Assembly: GCF_013385985.1 (NCBI RefSeq)
Contig: NZ_JACAOY010000003.1
Span: 84,061-148,060 of the forward strand
Length of the DNA stretch: 64,000 nt
Reading direction: 5' to 3'
Source of the DNA: Pseudomonas sp. B6002
GTDB lineage: Bacteria; Pseudomonadota; Gammaproteobacteria; Pseudomonadales; Pseudomonadaceae
The notes beneath the pieces are model-generated. The model searched no databases. It saw only the letters and a program-made list of their open reading frames with translations, and was not told where the DNA came from. Below are positions 57,893 to 64,000 of this stretch, one piece after another. Numbering within the stretch: position 1 is the stretch's first letter; every line of letters begins with the position of its first letter. The position numbers were made by a program, and so were the translations under genes.

Positions 57893-58525
57893 ATGGTTCG
57901 TCGCACCAAAGAGGAAGCTCAGGAAACGCGCAGCCAGATTCTCGATGCCGCCGAGCAAGCCTTTTACCAACGCGGTGTTGCGCGGACTACGCTGGCAGAC
58001 ATCGCCGCGCTGGCGGGCGTGACGCGGGGGGCCATCTACTGGCATTTCAGCAACAAGTCCGACTTGCTCCAGGCGCTGCTGGACACGCTGCACGAGCCGC
58101 TGGACGAGTTGGCCCGGGCGAGTGAAAGCGAAGATGAAGTCGACCCGCTGGGCTGTATGCGCAAGTTGCTCATTCATCTCTATCATCAAGTGGCACTGGA
58201 CCCGAAAACCCGGCGCATCAACGAAATCCTGTTTCATAAGTGCGAGTTCACCGATGAAATGTGTGACATGCGGCGTCAACGCCAAACCCACAGTCTTGAG
58301 TGCAACCTGCGCATCGGGCTGACATTGCGCAACGCGGTCCATCGCGGGCAGCTTCCGGAAAACCTGGACACAACCCGCGGTGCGGTGTGCATCCATGCCT
58401 ACATTCACGGGCTGATCGGCCAGTGGCTGCTGGTGCCCGACAGCTTCCAGTTGCATCAGGACGCCGAACGCTGGGTGGATGCAGGGTTGGACATGCTGCG
58501 CTTGAGCCCCAGCCTGCGCAATTAA
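57893..58525 (+). CDS. ttgR: TetR-family repressor TtgR/EmhR-like
   Basis: 210 residues. The N-terminal helix-turn-helix [28 protein letters not shown] (about 31-58) is nearly that of TtgR/AcrR; the C-terminal ligand-binding domain follows. It likely represses the divergent efflux operon and itself, and releases DNA when a drug or aromatic binds. The ATG at 57893 is preceded by AGAGG. Confidence 0.94.
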   Translation: MVRRTKEEAQETRSQILDAAEQAFYQRGVARTTLADIAALAGVTRGAIYWHFSNKSDLLQALLDTLHEPLDELARASESEDEVDPLGCMRKLLIHLYHQVALDPKTRRINEILFHKCEFTDEMCDMRRQRQTHSLECNLRIGLTLRNAVHRGQLPENLDTTRGAVCIHAYIHGLIGQWLLVPDSFQLHQDAERWVDAGLDMLRLSPSLRN

Positions 58526-58708
58526 GACAAAATGCGTAATTGCATCCAGTTGTGTCAACAGTAAAGCCCAGAGGCAGTCAATCGCCCCTTCGACTGATAG
58601 GTGGGGTGACTTTATATACGGGCTGGCGGGCGGTTGATAGGTAGCCGCCTAAGTATTTTGTAGCGATTTTGTTGCAAGGCTGTGAAGGAATGTTTCCCAG
58701 CGCCAATG

Positions 58709-58743
58709 AAAAAGCCCCGGTTCCTGCGAACCGGGGCTTTTTC
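58709..58743. terminator. Bidirectional terminator between ttgR and xenB
   Basis: AAAAAGCCCCGGTTC, CTGC, GAACCGGGGCTTTTT: strong stem with A- and T-runs, ending 16 bases before the xenB stop. Confidence 0.93.
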
Positions 58744-58759
58744 GTTTCAGCGAGTTACA

Positions 58760-59815
58760 TCAGATCGCCAGGGTCGGGTAGTCGATGTAGCCGACCGGGC
58801 CTTTGCCGTAGAAGGTTTCCGGGTGCGGTTCGTTCAACGGCGCATCGGCCTTCAAGCGAGCCGGCAGGTCCGGGTTGGCAATGAACGGTACGCCGAAGGC
58901 CACTGCGTCAGCCTTGCCCGACGCCAGCCACGCATTGGCGCTGTCCTTGGTGAAGCGTTCGTTGGCGATGTACGGGCCGCCGAAGGCTTTTTTCAGTTGT
59001 GGGCCGAGGCTGTCGGCGCCTTCTTTTTCACGGGAGCAGATGAACGCGATGCCGCGCTTGCCCAGCTCGCTGGCGACGTAAGTGAAGGTTTCAGCCAGGT
59101 TGTCGTCGCCCATGTCGTGGGAGTCGGCGCGTGGTGCCAGGTGCACACCCACACGGCCTGCGCCCCAGACTTCAATGGCAGCGTCAGTCACTTCCAGCAG
59201 CAGGCGCGCACGGTTTTCCAGGGAGCCACCGTAGTTGTCGGTACGCTTGTTGGTGCTGCTCTGCAGGAACTGGTCAAGCAGGTAGCCGTTGGCGCCGTGG
59301 ATTTCCACGCCGTCAAAGCCAGCAGCCTTGGCATTTTCGGCACCGGTGCGGTAGGCGTCGACGATGTCGGCGATTTCAGCGGTTTCCAGGGCGCGTGGGG
59401 TTGGGTAGTCGGCGAGTGGGCGAACCAGGCTGACGTGGCCTTTGGGCTGGATCGCGCTCGGGGCCACCGGGCTTTCGCCGTTCAGGTACGACTCATGGGA
59501 GATACGGCCCACGTGCCACAGTTGCAGGAAGATCTTGCCGCCCGCGCCGTGGATGGCCTTGGTCACATTGGCCCAGCCACGCACCTGGTCGTTGGACCAG
59601 ATACCCGGGGTGTCCGGGTAGCCCACGCCCAGCGGCGTCACGGAGGTGGCTTCGCTGAGGATCAAGCCAGCAGATGCGCGTTGCACGTAGTACTCGGCCA
59701 TCAGCGCGTTGGGTACACGACCGTCATCGGCGCGGCAGCGGGTCAGCGGTGCCATGATGATGCGGTTCGACAGTTCCAGGTCGCCCAGTTTGATGGGATC
59801 GAAAATCGTCGTCAT
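58760..59815 (-). CDS. xenB: Old yellow enzyme family reductase, XenB-like
   Basis: 351-residue FMN-dependent ene/nitro-reductase. IIMAPLTRCRA is the FMN-contact start, GVEIHGANGYLLDQF carries the His/Asn pair that binds the substrate, and DNYGGSLENRARLLLEV the family signature. It closely follows the P. fluorescens xenobiotic reductase B as I recall it. Reduces activated alkenes, nitroaromatics and nitrate esters with NADPH. Third gene of an operon with arsR and an MFS transporter. Confidence 0.93.
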   Translation of the reverse strand: MTTIFDPIKLGDLELSNRIIMAPLTRCRADDGRVPNALMAEYYVQRASAGLILSEATSVTPLGVGYPDTPGIWSNDQVRGWANVTKAIHGAGGKIFLQLWHVGRISHESYLNGESPVAPSAIQPKGHVSLVRPLADYPTPRALETAEIADIVDAYRTGAENAKAAGFDGVEIHGANGYLLDQFLQSSTNKRTDNYGGSLENRARLLLEVTDAAIEVWGAGRVGVHLAPRADSHDMGDDNLAETFTYVASELGKRGIAFICSREKEGADSLGPQLKKAFGGPYIANERFTKDSANAWLASGKADAVAFGVPFIANPDLPARLKADAPLNEPHPETFYGKGPVGYIDYPTLAI

Positions 59816-59846
59816 GGGATAACACCCTTCTCTTTAAGTGGATTGA

Positions 59847-61013
59847 TCAGTGGGTCGCAGGTGCCAGGTCGGCATCGCCGCTCTGACGGAAGGTAATCAG
59901 GGTCACCAGCAGCGCGAGGATCGCCAGGGCTGCAGCGGCCAAGGGCACGCTGGTCAGGCCGAAACCGTGGGCGATCACCGTGCCGCCGACCCAGGCGCCG
60001 AGGGCGTTGCCGATGTTGAACGCGCCGATGTTCAGGGTGGACACCAGGTTCGGTGCCGCCTTGCCGAAGGTCACCACGTTGATTTGCAGCGCCGGTACGG
60101 CGGCAAACGAAGCGGCAGCCCACAGGAACAGGGTGATTTCAGTCGGGATCACCGCAACGCTGGTCCAGGTCAACAGCGTGGAGACCACCGCCATGCTGAC
60201 GAACACGCCGATCAGGGTGGCTGCCAGGCGTTTGTCCGCCAGCTTGCCGCCGATGATGTTGCCCACGGTGAGCCCCAGGCCGATCAGCAACAGGGTCCAG
60301 GTCACGCCTTTGGGCGACACGCCGGTCACATCGCCCAGCAGCGGCGCGACGTAGGTGAAGAGGGTGAACATCGACGCGGAGAACAGCGCGGTCATGGTCA
60401 GCGACAACCAGATACCGGCGCCCTTGAGGGCTTTGAGTTCGGCGCGCATGTCGAGTTTTTCTTCGTCACGCTTGGCCGGCAGGAAGCGGATAAGGCCGAT
60501 CAGTGCCACGACGCCAATCACGGTCACGGCCCAGAAGGTCGAACGCCAGCCGGCTTCCTGGCCCAGCGCGGTACCCAAAGGCACGCCCAGCACGTTGGCC
60601 AGGGTCAAACCGGTGAACATCAAGGCCACGGCCGAAGCCCGTTTGTTGGCCGGCACCAGGTTGGCCGCTACCACAGAACCAATCCCAAAGAACGCACCGT
60701 GGCACAGCGCGGTGACCACACGGGCAAACATCAGCACGTTGTAGTCACTGGCCAGAGCGCAGAGCAGGTTGCCGATAATGAAGATCCCCATCAACGCTAC
60801 CAGGGCGGCCTTGCGTGGCAGCTTGGCGGTGGCCAGTGCCATGAAGGGCGCACCGATGGCCACGCCCAGGGCGTAGCCGGTAACCAGCCAGCCGGCGCCA
60901 GGGATCGAGACGCCCAGGTCCGTCGCCACATCGGGCAGCAGGCCCATGATGACGAACTCGGTGGTGCCGATGGCGAAGGCGCTCAGGGCCAGTATGAGTA
61001 GCGAGAGGGGCAT
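59847..61013 (-). CDS. MFS efflux transporter, AraJ/DHA1-like
   Basis: 388 residues with twelve membrane segments. LSAFAIGTTEFVIMGLLPDVA in TM1 and GWLVTGYALGVAIGAPFMALATAKLPRK are typical of the AraJ/PbuE-type drug:H+ antiporters. Fourteen bases after the arsR stop and 31 before xenB, hence part of one operon, probably exporting the compound that the regulator senses or that XenB makes. Confidence 0.92.
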   Translation of the reverse strand: MPLSLLILALSAFAIGTTEFVIMGLLPDVATDLGVSIPGAGWLVTGYALGVAIGAPFMALATAKLPRKAALVALMGIFIIGNLLCALASDYNVLMFARVVTALCHGAFFGIGSVVAANLVPANKRASAVALMFTGLTLANVLGVPLGTALGQEAGWRSTFWAVTVIGVVALIGLIRFLPAKRDEEKLDMRAELKALKGAGIWLSLTMTALFSASMFTLFTYVAPLLGDVTGVSPKGVTWTLLLIGLGLTVGNIIGGKLADKRLAATLIGVFVSMAVVSTLLTWTSVAVIPTEITLFLWAAASFAAVPALQINVVTFGKAAPNLVSTLNIGAFNIGNALGAWVGGTVIAHGFGLTSVPLAAAALAILALLVTLITFRQSGDADLAPATH

Positions 61014-61027
61014 TATCGTTTCCTTGG

Positions 61028-61354
61028 TTACAGCGGTTCGCTGATGTCGGGGGTTAGCTCAGTGATGAGCGCATCGAGGAACGCACGAATGGTGTCCTCG
61101 TTGCGTTTGAAAAAATTCCACTGTCCGGCCTTCTGGCTGCTGATCAGACCCGCCCGTTGCAACGTGGCCAGGTGGGCCGACACGGTCGACTGGGACAAGC
61201 CGCAGCGCTGGTCGATTTGCCCGGCGCAGATGCCGTATTCGTGGTTGTGCACTTGCTCGGGGAATTGCACTTTCGGGTCTTTCAGCCAGTTGAGGATGTC
61301 TCGCCGTACTGGGTGCGCCAGGGCTTTTATTATTTCGTCGAGGTCGATGGACAT
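61028..61354 (-). CDS. ArsR-family repressor of the MFS-xenB operon
   Basis: 108 residues. Winged helix with LSQSTVSAHLATLQRAGLI as recognition helix (about 53-71). Cys43 and Cys51 (GICAGQIDQRCG) lie just before it and could sense thiol-reactive compounds; the metal-box motif of classical ArsR (ELCVCDL) is missing. ATG 61354 is chosen; an in-frame reading from 61510 would translate the operator region. Three TATATC-type dyads upstream are likely its sites. Confidence 0.88.
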   Translation of the reverse strand: MSIDLDEIIKALAHPVRRDILNWLKDPKVQFPEQVHNHEYGICAGQIDQRCGLSQSTVSAHLATLQRAGLISSQKAGQWNFFKRNEDTIRAFLDALITELTPDISEPL

Positions 61355-61377
61355 GGCAGGTGCTCGGTGTCGTGCAG

Positions 61378-61479
61378 CGTTATATCGCGATGAGGCGAAC
61401 TTTAAATCGTTATATCCCGATATACCAATATGAATTTGATCTGAGTCCAGCTCAAATCGGTATATCGGGTTATAACGAT
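61378..61479. promoter_or_regulatory. Operator array upstream of arsR-MFS-xenB
   Basis: Two 21-bp arms, 61406-61426 and 61459-61479, form an inverted repeat with one mismatch (ATCGTTATAWCCCGATATACC). Each is itself a partial dyad (TATATC/GATATA). A third, shorter copy CGTTATATCGCGAT is at 61378-61391. The array lies between arsR and divergent acpH. Confidence 0.8.
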
Positions 61480-61508
61480 ACGTTGATGGCAGTGTTAGAC
61501 TGCGCACC

Positions 61509-62093
61509 ATGAATTATCTCGCACATCTGCACCTGGGCGGCCAACTTCCTGCGCAACTGCTGGGGAGTTTGTATGGCGACTTCGTCAAGGGCCGCCTGCA
61601 GGGCCGGTTCAGCCCGCAAATCGAAGCGTCGATTGCGCTGCACCGCAGCATCGACCGTTTCACCGACAGCCACCCGTTGGTAGGGGAGGCGCTGTCGCGT
61701 TTCACCCTGACCCGCAAGCGCTACGCCGGGATCGTCCTCGATGTGTTTTTCGACCACTGCCTGGCGCGGGATTGGGCACTGTATGCCGACCAGCCGCTGG
61801 AGCATTTCACGTCGCAGGTGTACCGCGTGCTCGCGGCCGAGCCGCAATTGCCAGGGCGATTGGCGCAGATTGCACCGTGGATGGCGGCGGATGATTGGCT
61901 GGGGTCGTATCGCGAGTTTGCGGTGATGGAGCAGGTGTTGCGCGGGATTTCGCGGCGGCTGTCACAGCCGGGGGAGTTGGGGTTTGCGATGCAGGAGTTG
62001 CGTGAGCTCTACGAGCCGCTGAGTGAAGACTTCCGGATCTTCTATCCCGAATTGCAGGCCTTTGCACAAAATCAACTGACCGCCGAGATCTAA
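61509..62093 (+). CDS. acpH: Acyl carrier protein phosphodiesterase AcpH
   Basis: 194 residues, DUF479/AcpH family, matching E. coli AcpH (193). MNYLAHLHLG and GSLYGDFVKGRL carry the HD-like metal-binding residues; SIALHRSIDRFTDSHP and VFFDHCLARDW complete the site. It removes the phosphopantetheine arm from acyl carrier protein. Begins 30 bases after the operator array. Confidence 0.92.
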   Translation: MNYLAHLHLGGQLPAQLLGSLYGDFVKGRLQGRFSPQIEASIALHRSIDRFTDSHPLVGEALSRFTLTRKRYAGIVLDVFFDHCLARDWALYADQPLEHFTSQVYRVLAAEPQLPGRLAQIAPWMAADDWLGSYREFAVMEQVLRGISRRLSQPGELGFAMQELRELYEPLSEDFRIFYPELQAFAQNQLTAEI

Positions 62094-62167
62094 ATGTGGG
62101 AGCTGGCTTGCCTGCGATGGCGGTGTTGAATTCACAGACGCCATCGCAGGCAAGCCAGCTCCCACAT
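62094..62167. repeat. REPIN between acpH and olsA
   Basis: ATGTGGGAGCTGGCTTGCCTGCGAT and its perfect inverse with a short spacer, starting at the base after the acpH stop. Between convergent genes. Confidence 0.92.
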
Positions 62168-62184
62168 GTTTAACCGTGCCCGCT

Positions 62185-62976
62185 TTAAGCCGCGAATGCC
62201 GGTCGAACCGCGATCTGCTCTGCTTCAGGCACCGGCCCAAACAACGCCTTCTGCACCGCCTGCTGCGCCTGGAACGCCAGCGCTGCACGCTCCTGCCCGG
62301 CACAGGCAATTGGCTTGAGCACATGGATTTCCACATCGCCCTGATCATTGGCAAACAGTCGCATCAAGTGCGACAGCAAATCATCATCGCCAATAAACGG
62401 AGCCAACGAATCCACCTGCCCATCACGCAGATACCGGATCGCCACCGGTTGCAGCGACACGTCTGCATCGATGGCACTGGCCAGCAAACGCCCGTGGAAG
62501 GTGCGCAGGCTGCGTCCGTCGGTAGTCGTGCCTTCGGGGAACATCAGCAGCGGGTGCTGTTGTTCCAGATGGCGGGTCATCTGCTTGCGGATCAACTGGC
62601 TGTCGCCCGAACCGCGGCGGATAAACAAGCTGCCCGCCTTGGCCGCCAACCAGCCGGCCACCGGCCAGGTGCGCACTTCGGCCTTGGACAGGAACGACAT
62701 CGGCGTGACCATCCCCAGCAACGGGATGTCGGTCCAGGACACGTGATTGCTCACCCACAGCATCGGGGTTTGTGGCAACTCACCGTGCACCGTCACGCGA
62801 AAGGGCAGGGCGTTGGTCAGCCGTGCCATGAAAAACCGCGACCAACGCTGGCGACGCACCATCGAGTTGGCAATGCCCAAACGCTCGAACACACCAAACA
62901 CACTGGCCATGCTCAAGCCCAGCGCCACCACCAGCAGCACGCGGGCAATGCGCCCGTACACCCGCAGGCGGCTCAT
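62185..62976 (-). CDS. olsA: Lyso-ornithine lipid O-acyltransferase OlsA
   Basis: 263 residues, PlsC-type acyltransferase. One N-terminal hydrophobic segment, then NHVSWTDIP (HX4D active site, near residue 76) and FPEGTTTDG (motif III). It adds the second fatty acid to lyso-ornithine lipid. ATG 62976 overlaps the olsB stop by one base (TGATG), which fixes both the start and the operon. Confidence 0.93.
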   Translation of the reverse strand: MSRLRVYGRIARVLLVVALGLSMASVFGVFERLGIANSMVRRQRWSRFFMARLTNALPFRVTVHGELPQTPMLWVSNHVSWTDIPLLGMVTPMSFLSKAEVRTWPVAGWLAAKAGSLFIRRGSGDSQLIRKQMTRHLEQQHPLLMFPEGTTTDGRSLRTFHGRLLASAIDADVSLQPVAIRYLRDGQVDSLAPFIGDDDLLSHLMRLFANDQGDVEIHVLKPIACAGQERAALAFQAQQAVQKALFGPVPEAEQIAVRPAFAA

Positions 62977-63731
62977 CACATTGCAGCCTTGAAGTGACGG
63001 GCATAGCGGGGGCACAACTCGTCGCGCTTGAGCAGGATGAACACGTCGGCCACCTGAAAATCTTCATCCCAGCACGGCTCGCCGCAGATCTTCGCGCCCA
63101 GGCGCATGTAGGCCTTGAGCAAGGGCGGCATCTCGGCGATCACGTTGGACGGCAGGTCCAGTGCCGGCAGTGGCTTCTTCGGTTCGGCGCGCAGGTGTTC
63201 GTTGCACAGGTAGCGTTCGCGCAGGCGCTGCATGATCGCGTGGGCCTGGATGCCGCCGTCGTGCATCGGGATGCTCGCGCAGCCCATCAGGTAGCTGTAG
63301 CCGCCCTGGTTCAGCACCTCGGCCAACTCGCCCCACAACACCGCGATGGTGCCGCCGTTGCGGTAAGCCGGGTCGACGCAAGTACGGCCGATTTCGAGGA
63401 TCGGGCCTTGCAGGTGCAGCAGGCCATGCAGGCTGAATTCTTCTTCGCTGTAGAAACGACCCAGGGTGCTGGCCGCCTGGTGGTCGAGCAAACGGGTGGT
63501 CGCCACCAAGCGGCCGGTGTTCAAGTCCCGCACGCCGATGTGGCTGCAGTGAACATCATAGTCATCCATGTCCAGACCCTGTTCCGCACCTTTCAGCTTG
63601 GCGTTGAACTCGCCGCTGAACACGTTGAAACGCAAGGCCTGGGCTTCCTGCAAAGCCTGTGCGCCAATCAGGCGTTCGGCTTGCAGACGGCGTTCATTGC
63701 CGGTGTCGCTGATGCGGGCGATCTGAGTCAT
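62976..63731 (-). CDS. olsB: L-ornithine N(alpha)-acyltransferase OlsB
   Basis: 251 residues, GNAT-like (hemolysin-type) acyltransferase. [22 protein letters not shown] at the start and [23 protein letters not shown], the acyl-carrier-binding core, are typical of OlsB. It makes 3-hydroxyacyl-ornithine for OlsA; ornithine lipids replace phospholipids under phosphate shortage. ATG 63731 has CGGAG upstream. A Pho box is not evident in the 100 bases before it. Confidence 0.92.
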   Translation of the reverse strand: MTQIARISDTGNERRLQAERLIGAQALQEAQALRFNVFSGEFNAKLKGAEQGLDMDDYDVHCSHIGVRDLNTGRLVATTRLLDHQAASTLGRFYSEEEFSLHGLLHLQGPILEIGRTCVDPAYRNGGTIAVLWGELAEVLNQGGYSYLMGCASIPMHDGGIQAHAIMQRLRERYLCNEHLRAEPKKPLPALDLPSNVIAEMPPLLKAYMRLGAKICGEPCWDEDFQVADVFILLKRDELCPRYARHFKAAM

Positions 63732-63874
63732 GGCGAATCTCCGAGTGCCAGCCACTTTCGGCCGGTCGACTTGTTTGTCCAAACTCAGGCTATGTAGGCT
63801 CGGTGTCATCTCCATGAAGTTCCGGTGACGGTTGGATGACAGGGGGTTTATCCGTTATTTCGGTGATGGCTACT

Positions 63875-64000
63875 TAGGGTTCCGCCCTTACGGCGGGTCA
63901 CTTTTGGAAAAGAGCCCGGAATGCCGGCCCAGCCAAAAGTAACCAAAAGGGCTCTTGCCCCAACACTCGGCACCTCGCCCAGGCTCGGTGTGCCCTCACT
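63875..64000. repeat. Probable dispersed Pseudomonas repeat, cut by the window end
   Basis: TAGGGTTCCGCCCTTACGGCGGGTCACTTTTGG and AGCCAAAAGTAACCAAAAGG resemble a non-coding sequence I recall from many places in Pseudomonas genomes. It has a CCGCC/GGCGG dyad. No second copy lies in this window, so the call rests on memory. Confidence 0.5.

Overview
The window looks like chromosome of a fluorescent-group Pseudomonas (P. fluorescens-like). The evidence is high GC, a braCDEFG branched-chain amino acid transporter, a MucR-type MHYT-GGDEF-EAL protein, an ANR-type site in front of a ccoM-like small gene, a mexAB-oprM/ttgABC-type efflux operon with its TetR repressor, a xenB-type reductase, and eleven REP doublets (REPINs) of the kind that fill intergenic space in this group. 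I see no rRNA, tRNA, prophage, insertion sequence or CRISPR array. This is mostly core or conserved accessory chromosome.

Layout. 1-8 kb: a short ORF in a structured transcript, a chemoreceptor, a small orphan gene, nhaA, a cysteine-synthase-like enzyme, an FAD protein and a lipoprotein. 8-12.4 kb: an SDR/LysR pair, then a four-gene operon (DUF2282, DUF692, DUF2063, DoxX) that matches the recently described bufferin (MNIO-modified copper-binding peptide) systems. 12.6-17.6 kb: braGFEDC. 18.5-20.7 kb: a lone 725-residue tubulin/FtsZ-superfamily GTPase, the most unusual protein here. 20.9-31.8 kb: mucR, a YkgJ protein, an MFS transporter, rapA, and a RidA/class V aminotransferase pair with a LysR regulator. 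31.8-34.3 kb: ccoM behind an ANR-type site, then pitA.

34.7-45.8 kb holds a nearly complete protocatechuate (beta-ketoadipate) pathway in one block: pcaR, K, I, J, F, H, G, T, B, D, C, with PcaR-type boxes before pcaR and pcaI. It covers uptake, ring cleavage and every step to succinyl-CoA and acetyl-CoA. REPINs lie between pcaK/pcaI, pcaG/pcaT and pcaD/pcaC. An OprD-family porin nearby (46.9-48.1 kb) could supply the outer-membrane step.

48.3-64 kb: an HscC-type Hsp70 with a membrane J-like partner, the RND pump ttgABC with divergent ttgR and a recognisable operator, an arsR-MFS-xenB operon preceded by three copies of a TATATC/GATATA motif, acpH, and olsBA for ornithine lipids. The window ends inside what looks like a dispersed Pseudomonas repeat. 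Functions are inferred from protein motifs and gene order only; no database search was possible.
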